Assembly: GCA_900176545.1 (NCBI GenBank)
Contig: FWXP01000003.1
Location: forward strand, 1-64,000
From: Oscillospiraceae bacterium
GTDB lineage: Bacteria; Bacillota; Clostridia; Saccharofermentanales; Saccharofermentanaceae
Length of the DNA: 64,000 bases
Reading direction: 5' to 3'
Shown piece by piece: positions 48,938 through 57,963 of the stretch. The position numbers were made by a program, and so were the translations under genes. Position 1 is the stretch's first letter; every line of letters starts with the position of its first letter. The notes beneath the pieces are model-generated. The model made no database searches, was not told the DNA's origin, and worked only from the letters and a program-made list of their open reading frames with translations.

Positions 48938-51168
48938 CCACCGATTGGTTTTATGAACGTTATGACCGTGCTATGGAAGCACTTGATAATATCGGCAGGA
49001 TATCGTGCGGTACCAGGAGTATTGATTATCATTCTTCACCGACCGGCAAGGAGTTGGTCGCGGAGTTTGGACATTTTAGAGATGTTCTTGCTTCAATGCT
49101 GAATACTATGGCATGTGACTGGAATGCAGCTAAGGTATGTGTGACCAATTTGAAGCATTTTGACGGTTATTTATCTCATATTGTTAATAACGAACCTACC
49201 AATCACATGGAATACGGATGTGATGCACTCTGGCATAGCGGAAATGTGAATGATACGCACCTTATCGTCAACGGGAACGTTACTATTGGATATATGGGCG
49301 GCGGCACTTATATCTCTTCGGAATATTTTGACGATCTTGGCATGTTGAGTGAAAGTCTCAATTCTATGAGGAGTGTCATTGAAGACTATTCCCGAATTGT
49401 AGAAGAAGTAACATCCGCTAATGATTTTACAGGTTTGACATTCGATGCGATAAAGAGCTATATGTCACGAGTGCATGTACCTATTGCAAGGAGTCTCATA
49501 TCGGTATGTGTGACTTTCAGCAGTATCATCAGATCATATATAACGACATATAACATTTCTATGCGTGACGTTGATTATCTTTATGATAAAGATCACCTTG
49601 TTCAATTCAAACAGAGGATTCGCACGTCTTACAGAGAACTCAGAGATAAGATGGATGAATTCAACTGTTATGTCAGTTCGAAGAACTCGTCTCATGAAGA
49701 ACTCGAACTTGAAATAATAATGCATTACTGGATCGACAACGTTGAACTTAGAATAGACTCACAGCTTTCACAGGTGGATGAGATCATCGAGGCCATCGAA
49801 GAAAACGAGGAAGCCGGTCATAGGGATGTTGCCGAACTTAAAGGTGATATCGATCTTCTTGATGATGTCGTAGCAGATCTCGGGATGTTTTCCGGATACA
49901 GAATCATCAGCCGGACCAGACAGTTCGACAGCATAAGACCTCTTGGCAGCATAACTGCAAGAGAGTTTGATATCTATGGGGTGTATTTCGGGCTCCTTTT
50001 GGACGGAACGGATTTGCAGAGACTCAGAGCGGAAGAGTTTTTTAGGAACGATATAAGAGTAAATCTCATCGAGAGCTTTCAGGGAAGAGATACGGCTCAC
50101 TATCATTACAATGAATACAGAGGCTACGATGAGAATGTGCTGAGCGCCAGAATCAATGGATTTAATTTTAATGATAAGGAGTTTTCACGTAGATTTGGGA
50201 GTCTCCATTCTGCGATGATTGCCGACGGATATACGGAGCTTCGGGCAAGAAGATTCTTAGAGATCGCAGCGTTGTTCAACAGAGAAGGTATCCTCGGGTT
50301 TTCAGGTGACAAAAACGATATCGACGGAATAATCACGAAGGGAATTCAGAATTATGTTGTCGATTACGCAGGATATATCGCCGACAGTGATGCGTATGGA
50401 TATAATCAGTTGGAAAGGTGGTGTAACGACGGCGAGTTTGACTGTTCGTCACTTATCATCTGCGCATATGAGAAGGCCTTCATCGATCTTCGATATGCCA
50501 TGAATCAGACTGATCCTACTGTGGATGAATGGAACTACTGGCATATCGGTTCCAATAAACTTTCGTATTCACCGTTGGATAAGTACGGCTTCAGAATCTT
50601 TACTCCTAATGAGGATATTCACGTTAACGAACTGATACCAGGCGATATCTTTGCGATCGACACTAAGACGGCTAATCATGTAGAGATGTTCGCGGGAAGG
50701 TTTGAAAGCGGCGAGAGGGTGGAGTATCTCAATATCTCTGCTCATTCTTCCGAGAGGCTATCCGGTTCCGAGGAGAACACAAACGGCTATGCAGACCTGA
50801 ACGGAGATCAGCTGCAACAGTGGGGACCGGAACAGATACGTAGCCGTTTTATCGGAACACCCTGGAGCACGATGATTTATGAGACGACCTTGGTTAGAGA
50901 AGAAATCGGTTCTTATAATCAGGAAGGCTATGATGTCTGGGGACATGACCGTATAGGGGAGATACGATATGAGAATATCGGACCGAGAACAGAGTGGGGA
51001 CATGATGAGAATCATATAACCGGATGTATCAAATGGCCGCAGTATTATAAAGTGTTTAATGAAAACGGTGAAGAAATACCGGAACAAAGAGATTATATTC
51101 GCAGTGAGGAGCCTTGGAACAGGATATTAAGGCTTGAAGATATGACTTATTGGAAGACGGATCATTAA
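48922..51168 (+). CDS. LXG-like secreted toxin with NlpC/P60 peptidase domain
   Basis: 748 residues. Residues 1-330 are long helices with coiled-coil periodicity and no Sec signal, as in LXG export domains. A middle region (about 340-490) is followed by an NlpC/P60-type peptidase: F-D-C-S-S-L-I-I-C-A-Y (C508) and N-H-V-E-M-F-A (H586). The last 110 residues (G-H-D-R-I-G-E-I, G-H-D-E-N-H) are unassigned. It would cut peptidoglycan peptides in a target cell after type VII export. Secretion genes are not in the window and no immunity gene follows, since a terminator overlaps the stop codon. Confidence 0.7.
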   Translation: MAIAVTTDWFYERYDRAMEALDNIGRISCGTRSIDYHSSPTGKELVAEFGHFRDVLASMLNTMACDWNAAKVCVTNLKHFDGYLSHIVNNEPTNHMEYGCDALWHSGNVNDTHLIVNGNVTIGYMGGGTYISSEYFDDLGMLSESLNSMRSVIEDYSRIVEEVTSANDFTGLTFDAIKSYMSRVHVPIARSLISVCVTFSSIIRSYITTYNISMRDVDYLYDKDHLVQFKQRIRTSYRELRDKMDEFNCYVSSKNSSHEELELEIIMHYWIDNVELRIDSQLSQVDEIIEAIEENEEAGHRDVAELKGDIDLLDDVVADLGMFSGYRIISRTRQFDSIRPLGSITAREFDIYGVYFGLLLDGTDLQRLRAEEFFRNDIRVNLIESFQGRDTAHYHYNEYRGYDENVLSARINGFNFNDKEFSRRFGSLHSAMIADGYTELRARRFLEIAALFNREGILGFSGDKNDIDGIITKGIQNYVVDYAGYIADSDAYGYNQLERWCNDGEFDCSSLIICAYEKAFIDLRYAMNQTDPTVDEWNYWHIGSNKLSYSPLDKYGFRIFTPNEDIHVNELIPGDIFAIDTKTANHVEMFAGRFESGERVEYLNISAHSSERLSGSEENTNGYADLNGDQLQQWGPEQIRSRFIGTPWSTMIYETTLVREEIGSYNQEGYDVWGHDRIGEIRYENIGPRTEWGHDENHITGCIKWPQYYKVFNENGEEIPEQRDYIRSEEPWNRILRLEDMTYWKTDH

Positions 51169-51182
51169 CGATCCGTCTTTTT
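51154..51182 (+). terminator. Terminator overlapping the toxin stop codon
   Basis: AAGACGGATC (51154-51163) and GATCCGTCTT (51170-51179), ten perfect pairs, with the TAA in the loop and five Ts after the stem. Confidence 0.93.
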
Positions 51183-52035
51183 ATACCATTTCGCTGCTCT
51201 GAGATACGCAGATGTGTCTTCTGTCGCAGTCTTCGAATACAAACTGACGGTTAGTATCTGCTCTTACGGCCTCGTTGGCATCCTGAAGTCCCTCTACGAT
51301 CTTAACTCCTGCGCCTTCGAGCTCTTTATGGAGCATATAAGGCTCAGTAGCATAGATATACATGTCGTATAAGACGTCTGACATCTCTCTTAAGGGGCGG
51401 ACAGCCTGCTTCTTTCCCTTGGCAAGGACGATAGCTATATTATCTCTTTTAAGTCTTATATGAGGCATCTTCTCATCCTCTAAGTGAGAAGCTTTGAAAC
51501 CGCACTTTGTCTCGTAGAAGAGTGCGGTCTTAAGAGGATCCTCGCAGACGAATACTGCAGCAGATGCATTCATAAGGTGAAGAGCTCCGGAGCCCTCATC
51601 TTCCTCTTCATCCTTCTCGTCTGCCGCCTCTACGCTGTTGGATTCCTGACTGAATCTGAATCCCAGAAGGGGCATTCCGAAAGCCTTCTCGTGTTCGGGA
51701 AGAGAAGCTATGGTCTCTTGTCTTTCTGTTAAAAAGTCGTTATCGAGCTTGGCGGGAACTTCTTTAAGAGATGCTATCTTCTCAAGATATTCAGCAAGAC
51801 TTAAGAATCTTACGAAGAGCGGCATGATCTCATCGCAGGAAGAGGGGAGATCCTTATTGCCGTGCAGGAACATCATGGCATATTCCACCGCCTCGGGAGG
51901 AAGAGAAGCAAAAAGCTTATTTAAAAGGAGCATTTCCTCCATGGCATTATCTGCGCATCCGCCTGCTTTTATATCTTCTTCGAACATGTCGAAGACCTTG
52001 TTTATATCATGTAAAGGATATTCCCTGCCTGTCAT
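51181..52035 (-). CDS. Protein with C-terminal VOC/glyoxalase-like domain
   Basis: 284 residues, cytoplasmic. The N-terminal 130 residues are helical. An acidic linker (A-D-E-K-D-E-E-E-D-E) leads to a VOC fold at about 155-280, with F-V-C-E-D-P-L-K-T-A-L-F-Y and F-V-F-E-D-C-D. VOC proteins bind metals, drugs or small molecules. Which applies is unclear, and the usual metal ligands are incomplete. It stands alone and converges with the toxin unit. Confidence 0.75.
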   Translation of the reverse strand: MTGREYPLHDINKVFDMFEEDIKAGGCADNAMEEMLLLNKLFASLPPEAVEYAMMFLHGNKDLPSSCDEIMPLFVRFLSLAEYLEKIASLKEVPAKLDNDFLTERQETIASLPEHEKAFGMPLLGFRFSQESNSVEAADEKDEEEDEGSGALHLMNASAAVFVCEDPLKTALFYETKCGFKASHLEDEKMPHIRLKRDNIAIVLAKGKKQAVRPLREMSDVLYDMYIYATEPYMLHKELEGAGVKIVEGLQDANEAVRADTNRQFVFEDCDRRHICVSQSSEMV

Positions 52036-52146
52036 CGTGAAGACCTCTTTATATAAATATCTATTGGATTATAACACTTGTGCAGTACGTCTATTGCAAA
52101 AAAGAATAAATGAAGTATAGTTGTTATCTGAAAAGGCAGGTGCGAT

Positions 52147-52626
52147 ATGGCAGCGATCAAGAAGACAAATGCGATGCGCATGTTGGATAAGGCAGGCGTT
52201 GACTATAAGGCAATGGAGTACGAATACGACGAGAACGACCTTGACGGCCATCATGTCGCAGAGTTCTTCGGTATCCCTTACGAGGAAGTATTTAAGACCC
52301 TTGTTGCCAAGGGCGACAGCGGAGAGTACTTTGTATTCTGCCTCTCGGTAGACGATGAGATCGACCTTAAGAAGGCGGCAAAGCTTGCAGGTCAGAAGAG
52401 AGTGGAGATGATCCATGTAAAGGAGCTCCTTCCTCTGACGGGTTATATAAGAGGCGGATGTTCGCCTTTTGGTATGAAGAAGAAGTTCAGGACATTCATC
52501 GACGAGATGATCCTTCTTGTAGATGAGGTTTGTGTAAGCGGTGGTCAGAGAGGTCTGCAGCTTCGTTTGAAGTCAACGGATCTTGTAGAACAGACTGAAG
52601 CAACGGTAGGAGAGTTTACGACATAA
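52147..52626 (+). CDS. ybaK: Cys-tRNA(Pro)/Cys-tRNA(Cys) deacylase, YbaK family
   Basis: 159 residues. K-T-N-A-M-R-M-L-D near the start, the core K-T-L-V-A-K-G, and Y-I-R-G-G-C-S-P-F-G-M-K-K match YbaK/EbsC, which removes wrongly attached Cys from tRNA-Pro. The start follows AAGGCAGGTG. Its stop overlaps the next gene's ATG by one base, TAATG. Confidence 0.93.
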   Translation: MAAIKKTNAMRMLDKAGVDYKAMEYEYDENDLDGHHVAEFFGIPYEEVFKTLVAKGDSGEYFVFCLSVDDEIDLKKAAKLAGQKRVEMIHVKELLPLTGYIRGGCSPFGMKKKFRTFIDEMILLVDEVCVSGGQRGLQLRLKSTDLVEQTEATVGEFTT

Positions 52627-53822
52627 TGGAAAAGTACGAAGTTTTTAAATCACTGGCGATAATAATAATCGTTGCCAAGCTCTTTGGTCTTGGCGCACGC
52701 AGGATCAAGGCTCCTCAGGTAGCGGGCGAGATCGTGGCAGGCCTTCTTATAGGACCTTCCGTATTGGGACTTGTCGGTTATTCGGATTTCCTGGGACAGA
52801 TGGCCGAGATAGGTGTTATGCTCCTTATGTTCACGGCAGGCCTCGAGACCCGATTGTCCGAACTTAGGAAGACCGGCGTCAAGGCGCTCCTTATTGCATG
52901 TGCCGGAGTATTCGTGCCCCTTGTATGCGGTGCACTTCTTTATTTTGCATTCTACGGTGTTGCCCCCTGGGGTTCAGAAGGATTCTTCAAGGCCGTCTTT
53001 ATAGGAATGATCCTTACAGCTACTTCCGTAAGTATCACGGTACAGACATTAAGAGAGCTCGGTAAGCTTTCCGATACTGTCGGAACGACTATCATGAGTG
53101 CCGCAATTATAGATGACGTAATCGGTATCCTTGTCCTTACTGTTGTTATCGGCTTCAAGGATCCTTCCGCTAACTTCGGTAAGACACTTCTTCTTACCGG
53201 TGCCTTCTTCGTAGCCTCGATCGTTCTTGGAATAGTGATATATAAGATATTCAAGAAGTACGATAAGAAGCATCCTCATACAAGACGTATCCCCATCATC
53301 GGGCTTGCACTTTGCTTTGCTCTTTCGTATATTGCCGAGAAGTATTTCGGTGTAGCAGATATCACGGGTGCATACATCGCAGGTGTCATCTTAAGTTCAC
53401 TTAAGGATTCCGACTATATCTCACGCAAGATGGATATCAACTCTTATATGATCTTCGGTCCCGTATTCTTCGCCTCCATTGGTCTTCAGACAGATATCAA
53501 GTCTATTAATGCTACGATCCTTTTATTCTCCCTTTGCTTCGTTATCGTAGGTATGGGAGCTAAGATCATCGGCTGCGGTACAGCCGCAAGACTTTGCGGA
53601 TTCAAGGGAAGAGATAAGTGGAAGATCGGTGCCGGTATGATGACAAGAGGCGAGGTGGCACTTATCGTAGCCCAGAGAGGCCTTACGGTAGGTATGCTGG
53701 AAGGAGCTTACTTCACATCCGTTATCCTTCTTATAATCGTAAGTTCCATCGTGACTCCCATCGTATTGAAGCTTCTTTATTCCGAGAAGGGAACTGCGGT
53801 AAAAGAAACTGCTAAAGTATAG
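52626..53822 (+). CDS. CPA2-family cation/proton antiporter
   Basis: 398 residues with about twelve membrane helices. I-K-A-P-Q-V-A-G-E-I-V-A-G-L-L-I-G-P near residue 27, L-M-F-T-A-G-L-E-T and the paired acidic residues in A-A-I-I-D-D-V-I-G (about 160) are typical of KefB/NapA-type exchangers. No C-terminal RCK domain is fused, so it lacks built-in nucleotide gating. Probably Na+ or K+ for H+ exchange in pH or salt control. Coupled to ybaK. Confidence 0.9.
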   Translation: MEKYEVFKSLAIIIIVAKLFGLGARRIKAPQVAGEIVAGLLIGPSVLGLVGYSDFLGQMAEIGVMLLMFTAGLETRLSELRKTGVKALLIACAGVFVPLVCGALLYFAFYGVAPWGSEGFFKAVFIGMILTATSVSITVQTLRELGKLSDTVGTTIMSAAIIDDVIGILVLTVVIGFKDPSANFGKTLLLTGAFFVASIVLGIVIYKIFKKYDKKHPHTRRIPIIGLALCFALSYIAEKYFGVADITGAYIAGVILSSLKDSDYISRKMDINSYMIFGPVFFASIGLQTDIKSINATILLFSLCFVIVGMGAKIIGCGTAARLCGFKGRDKWKIGAGMMTRGEVALIVAQRGLTVGMLEGAYFTSVILLIIVSSIVTPIVLKLLYSEKGTAVKETAKV

Positions 53823-53851
53823 TATAATCTTTAGCTGTGAGGTGAATTAAT

Positions 53852-55291
53852 ATGACTGACAGCGGACTTAATGCACTTAAAGAAGGTGCTCGTATATATT
53901 TTATCGGAATCGGCGGTATTTCCATGAGCGGCCTTGCTCTCTTAGCAAAAGGCTACGGCTTCAAGGTAGGAGGATCTGACATGAATCCTTCCGAGAGAAC
54001 GGAGATGCTCGCAGAGCACGGTATCAAGATCTACAATTCCCAGATCGCGGAGAATATCGCGGAGTTTGCTCCCGACTATATCGTTAAGACGGCAGCTATA
54101 CTGCCTCATAACCCTGAGGTAGCCAAGGCTATGGAGGACGGCATAAAGATCTACGACAGATCCGAGTTCCTTGGCCTTCTTACAGAGAGCTACACAAGCG
54201 TTATCAATATATCGGGTACTCACGGTAAGACGACTACTACTTCCATGACATCCCTTATGCTCATCGAAGCAGGCAAGGATCCTACGGTGCACTTAGGTGC
54301 GGAGTTCGATGCTTTCGGAGGAAGTACCGTAAGGCTCGGAGGCAATAAGGATCTTCTTGTATCCGAGGCTTGTGAGTTCAAGAGGTCATTTCTTCAGTTC
54401 AGGTCTACGACTGCGGCGATAACAAATATCGATCACGACCATGTCGACTGCTATCCTACGATAGAGGATGTAATCGAGGTCTTCGCTGAGTTCACCGACA
54501 AGGTTGACGATAACGGATATATCGTCGTAACGGGTACTGACGAGAATATCAAGAAGTCTCTTGCCGTTGCTAAGGAAAGGCACGAGCAGGCAGGACGCAA
54601 GCTCCCTTCCGTCATCACATGTTCTGCTGATGGTGAAGATGCTGACTTTACTGCAAAAAACGTAGAGTTCGTTGAGGGACATCCTCATTTCGATATATAT
54701 TTCAAGGGCGATAAGCTCGGAAGAGCCCAGCTTCGTGTTCCCGGAAAGCACAATATCGCCAACAGCCTTATCGCAGCAGCATGCGCTTACTTAAACGGTG
54801 CTGATCCCGATTCGATCATCAAGGCTTTGAACGAGTTCGGAGGAGCTGACGGAAGATATACCATAAAGGGAAAATATAAGGGATGTGACGTCGTTGTCGA
54901 CTATGCGCATCATCCCACAGCTGCAAGGGTAACCATCGATGCTGCGGAGCATATGCCGCATAACGATATCCTTGTCGTATTCCAGCCTCTGACGTTCAAC
55001 AGGACCAAGATGCTCTTTGAGGACTATGTAACATCTCTTCTGCCCTGTAAGAAGATACTCTTCTCAGAGATCTTCTCCGACAGAGAGGTAAATACCGGTG
55101 AGATCTCCAGTAAGGATATCTCCGATGAGATTAATAAGAGAGGCGGAGATTCCGAATTCTTCGCCGATAAGGAAGACCTCAGGAAGAGGATAGACGAGCT
55201 TATAAAGCCCGGCGACATCATCCTCATCTTAGGACCCGAAGACATAAGACATCTCGGCGATGTACTCTGCCCTAAGGGCGGTGAAGCATGA
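53852..55291 (+). CDS. murC: UDP-N-acetylmuramate-L-alanine ligase
   Basis: 479 residues; adds L-Ala to UDP-MurNAc, the first step of the stem peptide. The N-terminal domain has I-G-I-G-G-I-S-M-S-G, the ATP loop is S-G-T-H-G-K-T-T-T-T (about 117-126), then S-E-A-C-E-F-K and V-V-D-Y-A-H-H-P-T typical of MurC. It overlaps the next gene by 4 bases. Confidence 0.95.
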   Translation: MTDSGLNALKEGARIYFIGIGGISMSGLALLAKGYGFKVGGSDMNPSERTEMLAEHGIKIYNSQIAENIAEFAPDYIVKTAAILPHNPEVAKAMEDGIKIYDRSEFLGLLTESYTSVINISGTHGKTTTTSMTSLMLIEAGKDPTVHLGAEFDAFGGSTVRLGGNKDLLVSEACEFKRSFLQFRSTTAAITNIDHDHVDCYPTIEDVIEVFAEFTDKVDDNGYIVVTGTDENIKKSLAVAKERHEQAGRKLPSVITCSADGEDADFTAKNVEFVEGHPHFDIYFKGDKLGRAQLRVPGKHNIANSLIAAACAYLNGADPDSIIKALNEFGGADGRYTIKGKYKGCDVVVDYAHHPTAARVTIDAAEHMPHNDILVVFQPLTFNRTKMLFEDYVTSLLPCKKILFSEIFSDREVNTGEISSKDISDEINKRGGDSEFFADKEDLRKRIDELIKPGDIILILGPEDIRHLGDVLCPKGGEA

Positions 55292-56784
55292 GATCAAGCG
55301 CCAGAACAGGAAGAACAGGTAACGCGAGACAGCCGCAGGAACCCGTAAATAAGACAATACCTCTTATAGGTTCCATAGTAGCCGCAGTAGCGGTGATCAT
55401 CCTTTTTGTCCTTTATCTCGTATCCTTCTCGGGCGAGAACAGGCGCAATCCCATAGTATTGTTCTCAGGTGCCGACGGGAACTTCCCCGTAGTATCCATG
55501 CAGAATACCCTTCACAGGGCAGGCTTTGACCTTCAGCGCTTTGAAGACGGTGAGCTCGATCCCGACAGGCAGTATATACTTGTATCCCTTGACGACAATG
55601 CCGTATCCGATATGGCAGCTTACAGGGACAGTGACAACGTGCTGGGATTTGTCCTGGTGTGTCCCACGATCCCGGAGGAGGGATTGCCTTCGGGGTTTGA
55701 TTCTTCAGAACCTTCCAAGGATATAGCCATATTCGCGGGAAAGGATAACTCTTCCGAAGTAGTGTCCATGGGTGCTCCCAGGGTCATCTTCGAAAGAATA
55801 TCCGGCGTAGATACTGTCTACGGCGTTCCTACTGCAAGGGGAGGCCTCTTCGCATCACGCTGCTTTGTAAGCATGGCTCAGAACAGATATCTGTCATTAT
55901 CCGCATTCGGCGCAGATGAAGGTAAGGAGCTTTTGTATTCTCCTTTGTTCCAGAATGAGCTCGCAGGATATCTGAGCATCACTTACAGGGATGCTGCCAT
56001 AAAGGATGCATCCTTCGCAGGCATAAATATGTGGTTCATAATGGCATTTGTCTCGATCTTTGCCTGTATCTTCGGACTTAGCGTATATCTCATGCTGCTC
56101 CCCGTAGTAGTATCAGATATCAAGCAGGAGAAGGTGCCCGCCAGGGAGAAGATAGCAGTGGCGGCCATAGGCGGTATAACGGTAGCTTTTGCCATAGGAG
56201 TTGTAGCCATGGCATTCTCGGAGCGCCTGAGGTCTTATGCCGGCATCATATTGGCATTCCTTCCGCTGGTATTCATGTTCATACTGACTTTGAACAGGTT
56301 CAGGTTCATAGTCTTCGATAAGACTGATTACAAGAGCAGGAGCAAGATGAAGAGGACTGCCTTTATGTCTGTTCTCATTGCTCTCTCGGCTCTCTTTATA
56401 ATGCTTATATCAGGGGATATGGATACGTATATCTCTCATGTATCTGCACCTTTGATCGCAGCAGTCGCTTTTGTACCCGATCTTTTATGTGCGACATGTC
56501 TTCTTTATTCAGACAGGAAGTCAAGGTTCGTGGGTGAGGGAGGATGTTCCTATTTCGGTAACAGGGTCATTTTCCTTCTTATGCTTATTCCTTCCGTATT
56601 TGCCATCATATTCGGCATCATATTCAGACAGCATGAGATCACCGTAGCAGGCTTTAAGGGTCTTTATACGACACTTGTGCCCTTTGTTCTGCTGGTACCC
56701 TTAAGAAGGCATTCTGACCAGTCTCTCATTCCGGGCATCTTGCACGGCATTTTGTTCGCAATGTCAGTGCTTTTTGTGCTTTGA
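55288..56784 (+). CDS. Multi-pass membrane protein coupled to murC
   Basis: 498 residues. A helix at about 24-46 is followed by a 190-residue domain outside the cell. The latter contains G-A-D-G-N-F-P-V-V-S-M and I-L-V-S-L-D-D-N-A-V, fold unclear. About eight more helices fill residues 245-498. Conserved features point to no family I can name. The ATGA overlap with murC suggests a cell-envelope role. Confidence 0.65.
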   Translation: MRSSARTGRTGNARQPQEPVNKTIPLIGSIVAAVAVIILFVLYLVSFSGENRRNPIVLFSGADGNFPVVSMQNTLHRAGFDLQRFEDGELDPDRQYILVSLDDNAVSDMAAYRDSDNVLGFVLVCPTIPEEGLPSGFDSSEPSKDIAIFAGKDNSSEVVSMGAPRVIFERISGVDTVYGVPTARGGLFASRCFVSMAQNRYLSLSAFGADEGKELLYSPLFQNELAGYLSITYRDAAIKDASFAGINMWFIMAFVSIFACIFGLSVYLMLLPVVVSDIKQEKVPAREKIAVAAIGGITVAFAIGVVAMAFSERLRSYAGIILAFLPLVFMFILTLNRFRFIVFDKTDYKSRSKMKRTAFMSVLIALSALFIMLISGDMDTYISHVSAPLIAAVAFVPDLLCATCLLYSDRKSRFVGEGGCSYFGNRVIFLLMLIPSVFAIIFGIIFRQHEITVAGFKGLYTTLVPFVLLVPLRRHSDQSLIPGILHGILFAMSVLFVL

Positions 56785-56791
56785 TATCACA

Positions 56792-56820
56792 TTGACACTC
56801 TACTTCATTGATGGTAGTAT
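56792..56820 (+). promoter_or_regulatory. Promoter of the L21-L27 operon
   Basis: TTGACA (56792-56797), 17 bases, TAGTAT (56815-56820): the best promoter match in the window, same form as the one at 15531. Confidence 0.8.
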
Positions 56821-56914
56821 ATGTCGGTGACCGCATGCGCCGGGCTATTAAATGTGCGTTTTTTCGCACTGCCTAGAGTAGAGCAGCGAGACTGGAAGAA
56901 CAGGAGGACACAAT
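56821..56914 (+). promoter_or_regulatory. 5' leader of rplU, L21-leader type
   Basis: About 90 transcribed bases before rplU with a hairpin GTGCG (56854-56858) / CGCAC (56865-56869) around six Ts, and GC-rich blocks before it. L21 leaders are known in Firmicutes as autoregulatory sites before this operon. Placement fits; the sequence model was not tested. Confidence 0.55.
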
Positions 56915-57220
56915 ATGTACGCAGTTATTAAGACAGGCGGTAAGCAGTACAAGGTCGCAGCAGGCGATGAGATCTTCGTAGAGAAGCTCGAGGGCGAGGC
57001 TGGCGATTCTATTACTTTCGATACTGTACTTGCTGTAGCAGACGATAACGGCATCAAGGCAGGAGCTGACCTTAAGGCTACTGTTACAGGTGAGATCGTT
57101 AAGCAGGGCAAGAACAAGAAGGTAGTAGTTCTTAAGTACAAGGCTAAGAAGGGCTATCGCAGGAAGAACGGCCACAGACAGCCTTACACACGTGTACGTA
57201 TCACAGCAGTAAACGCGTGA
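56915..57220 (+). CDS. rplU: Ribosomal protein bL21
   Basis: 101 residues: [14 protein letters not shown] start, and [10 protein letters not shown] near the end, both fixed in the family. Large-subunit protein binding 23S rRNA. Its stop overlaps the GTG start of the next gene. Confidence 0.98.
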   Translation: MYAVIKTGGKQYKVAAGDEIFVEKLEGEAGDSITFDTVLAVADDNGIKAGADLKATVTGEIVKQGKNKKVVVLKYKAKKGYRRKNGHRQPYTRVRITAVNA

Positions 57221-57597
57221 TCACCGTAAAGATCGTCAGAGGTGCTGACCGCAGGGTGACCGGCGTGTTCATGAGCGGACATGCTGGATATGCCGAAGAA
57301 GGCAGTGACATCATCTGTGCAGGAGCTTCGACACTGATATACACTCTGGCTAATTCGCTGGAGAGGATATGCGGGATCGATGCCCAGGGTATCTCTAAGA
57401 TCAAGGAAGACGGCGGCGACGGAGACGTAAGAGCGGAGATCTTGATCCCATACGGAACCTTCACCGACAAGACTGCAGACGACAGAGCGGCAGTAGTAGC
57501 CGAGACCATATATACGGGTTTTATCTCTCTTGCCTCATCGGTCAATGCAGACGGTATTAAGTACATAGACATCATTGAAGACTATACGGAGGTGTAA
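57217..57597 (+). CDS. prp: Ribosomal-processing cysteine protease Prp
   Basis: 126 residues starting at GTG (GTGA overlap with rplU). The catalytic His lies in S-G-H-A-G-Y-A and the Cys in I-I-C-A-G-A-S. Prp removes the N-terminal extension of L27, the product of the next gene, and is needed because the extension blocks the ribosome's active site. Confidence 0.93.
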   Translation: MITVKIVRGADRRVTGVFMSGHAGYAEEGSDIICAGASTLIYTLANSLERICGIDAQGISKIKEDGGDGDVRAEILIPYGTFTDKTADDRAAVVAETIYTGFISLASSVNADGIKYIDIIEDYTEV

Positions 57598-57599
57598 AA

Positions 57600-57881
57600 A
57601 TGCTTAATTTGAATTTACAGCTCTTCGCTCATAAGAAAGGTATGGGTTCGACCAAGAACGGCCGTGACTCAGAATCCAAGAGACTTGGAGCTAAGAAGGG
57701 CGACGGACAGCTTGTTATCGCAGGCAATATCCTTGTAAGACAGCGCGGAACAAAGATCCATCCCGGCGTTAACGTTGGAATCGGATCCGACGATACTCTC
57801 TACACAAAGATCGACGGTCGCGTTAAGTACGAGAGACTTGGCAGAGACAAGAAGCAGGTTAGCGTTTATCCTGTACAGTGA
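57600..57881 (+). CDS. rpmA: Ribosomal protein bL27 with Prp-cleaved extension
   Basis: 93 residues. The product begins [10 protein letters not shown] before H-K-K-G, the Prp-cleavage sequence known from Firmicutes. The mature N-terminus then reaches the peptidyl-transfer centre. The rest ([11 protein letters not shown] and [10 protein letters not shown]) is standard L27. Confidence 0.98.
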   Translation: MLNLNLQLFAHKKGMGSTKNGRDSESKRLGAKKGDGQLVIAGNILVRQRGTKIHPGVNVGIGSDDTLYTKIDGRVKYERLGRDKKQVSVYPVQ

Positions 57882-57909
57882 TCTGTCATAAGATATTGAA
57901 GTTATGCAT

Positions 57910-57938
57910 GCCTGTCGGATAATACCGGCAGGCTGCTT
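57910..57938 (+). terminator. Terminator between rpmA and obgE
   Basis: GCCTGTCGG (57910-57918), ATAATA loop, CCGGCAGGC (57925-57933), then TGCTTTTAT. The T run is interrupted, so read-through into obgE is likely. Confidence 0.7.
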
Positions 57939-57963
57939 TTATCTTTAGAATAAGAGGTACCAG

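Noticed and set aside
57217-57597. Small gene between L21 and L27 as something new
   Set aside because: It is the known Prp protease, and the L27 extension it cleaves is present.
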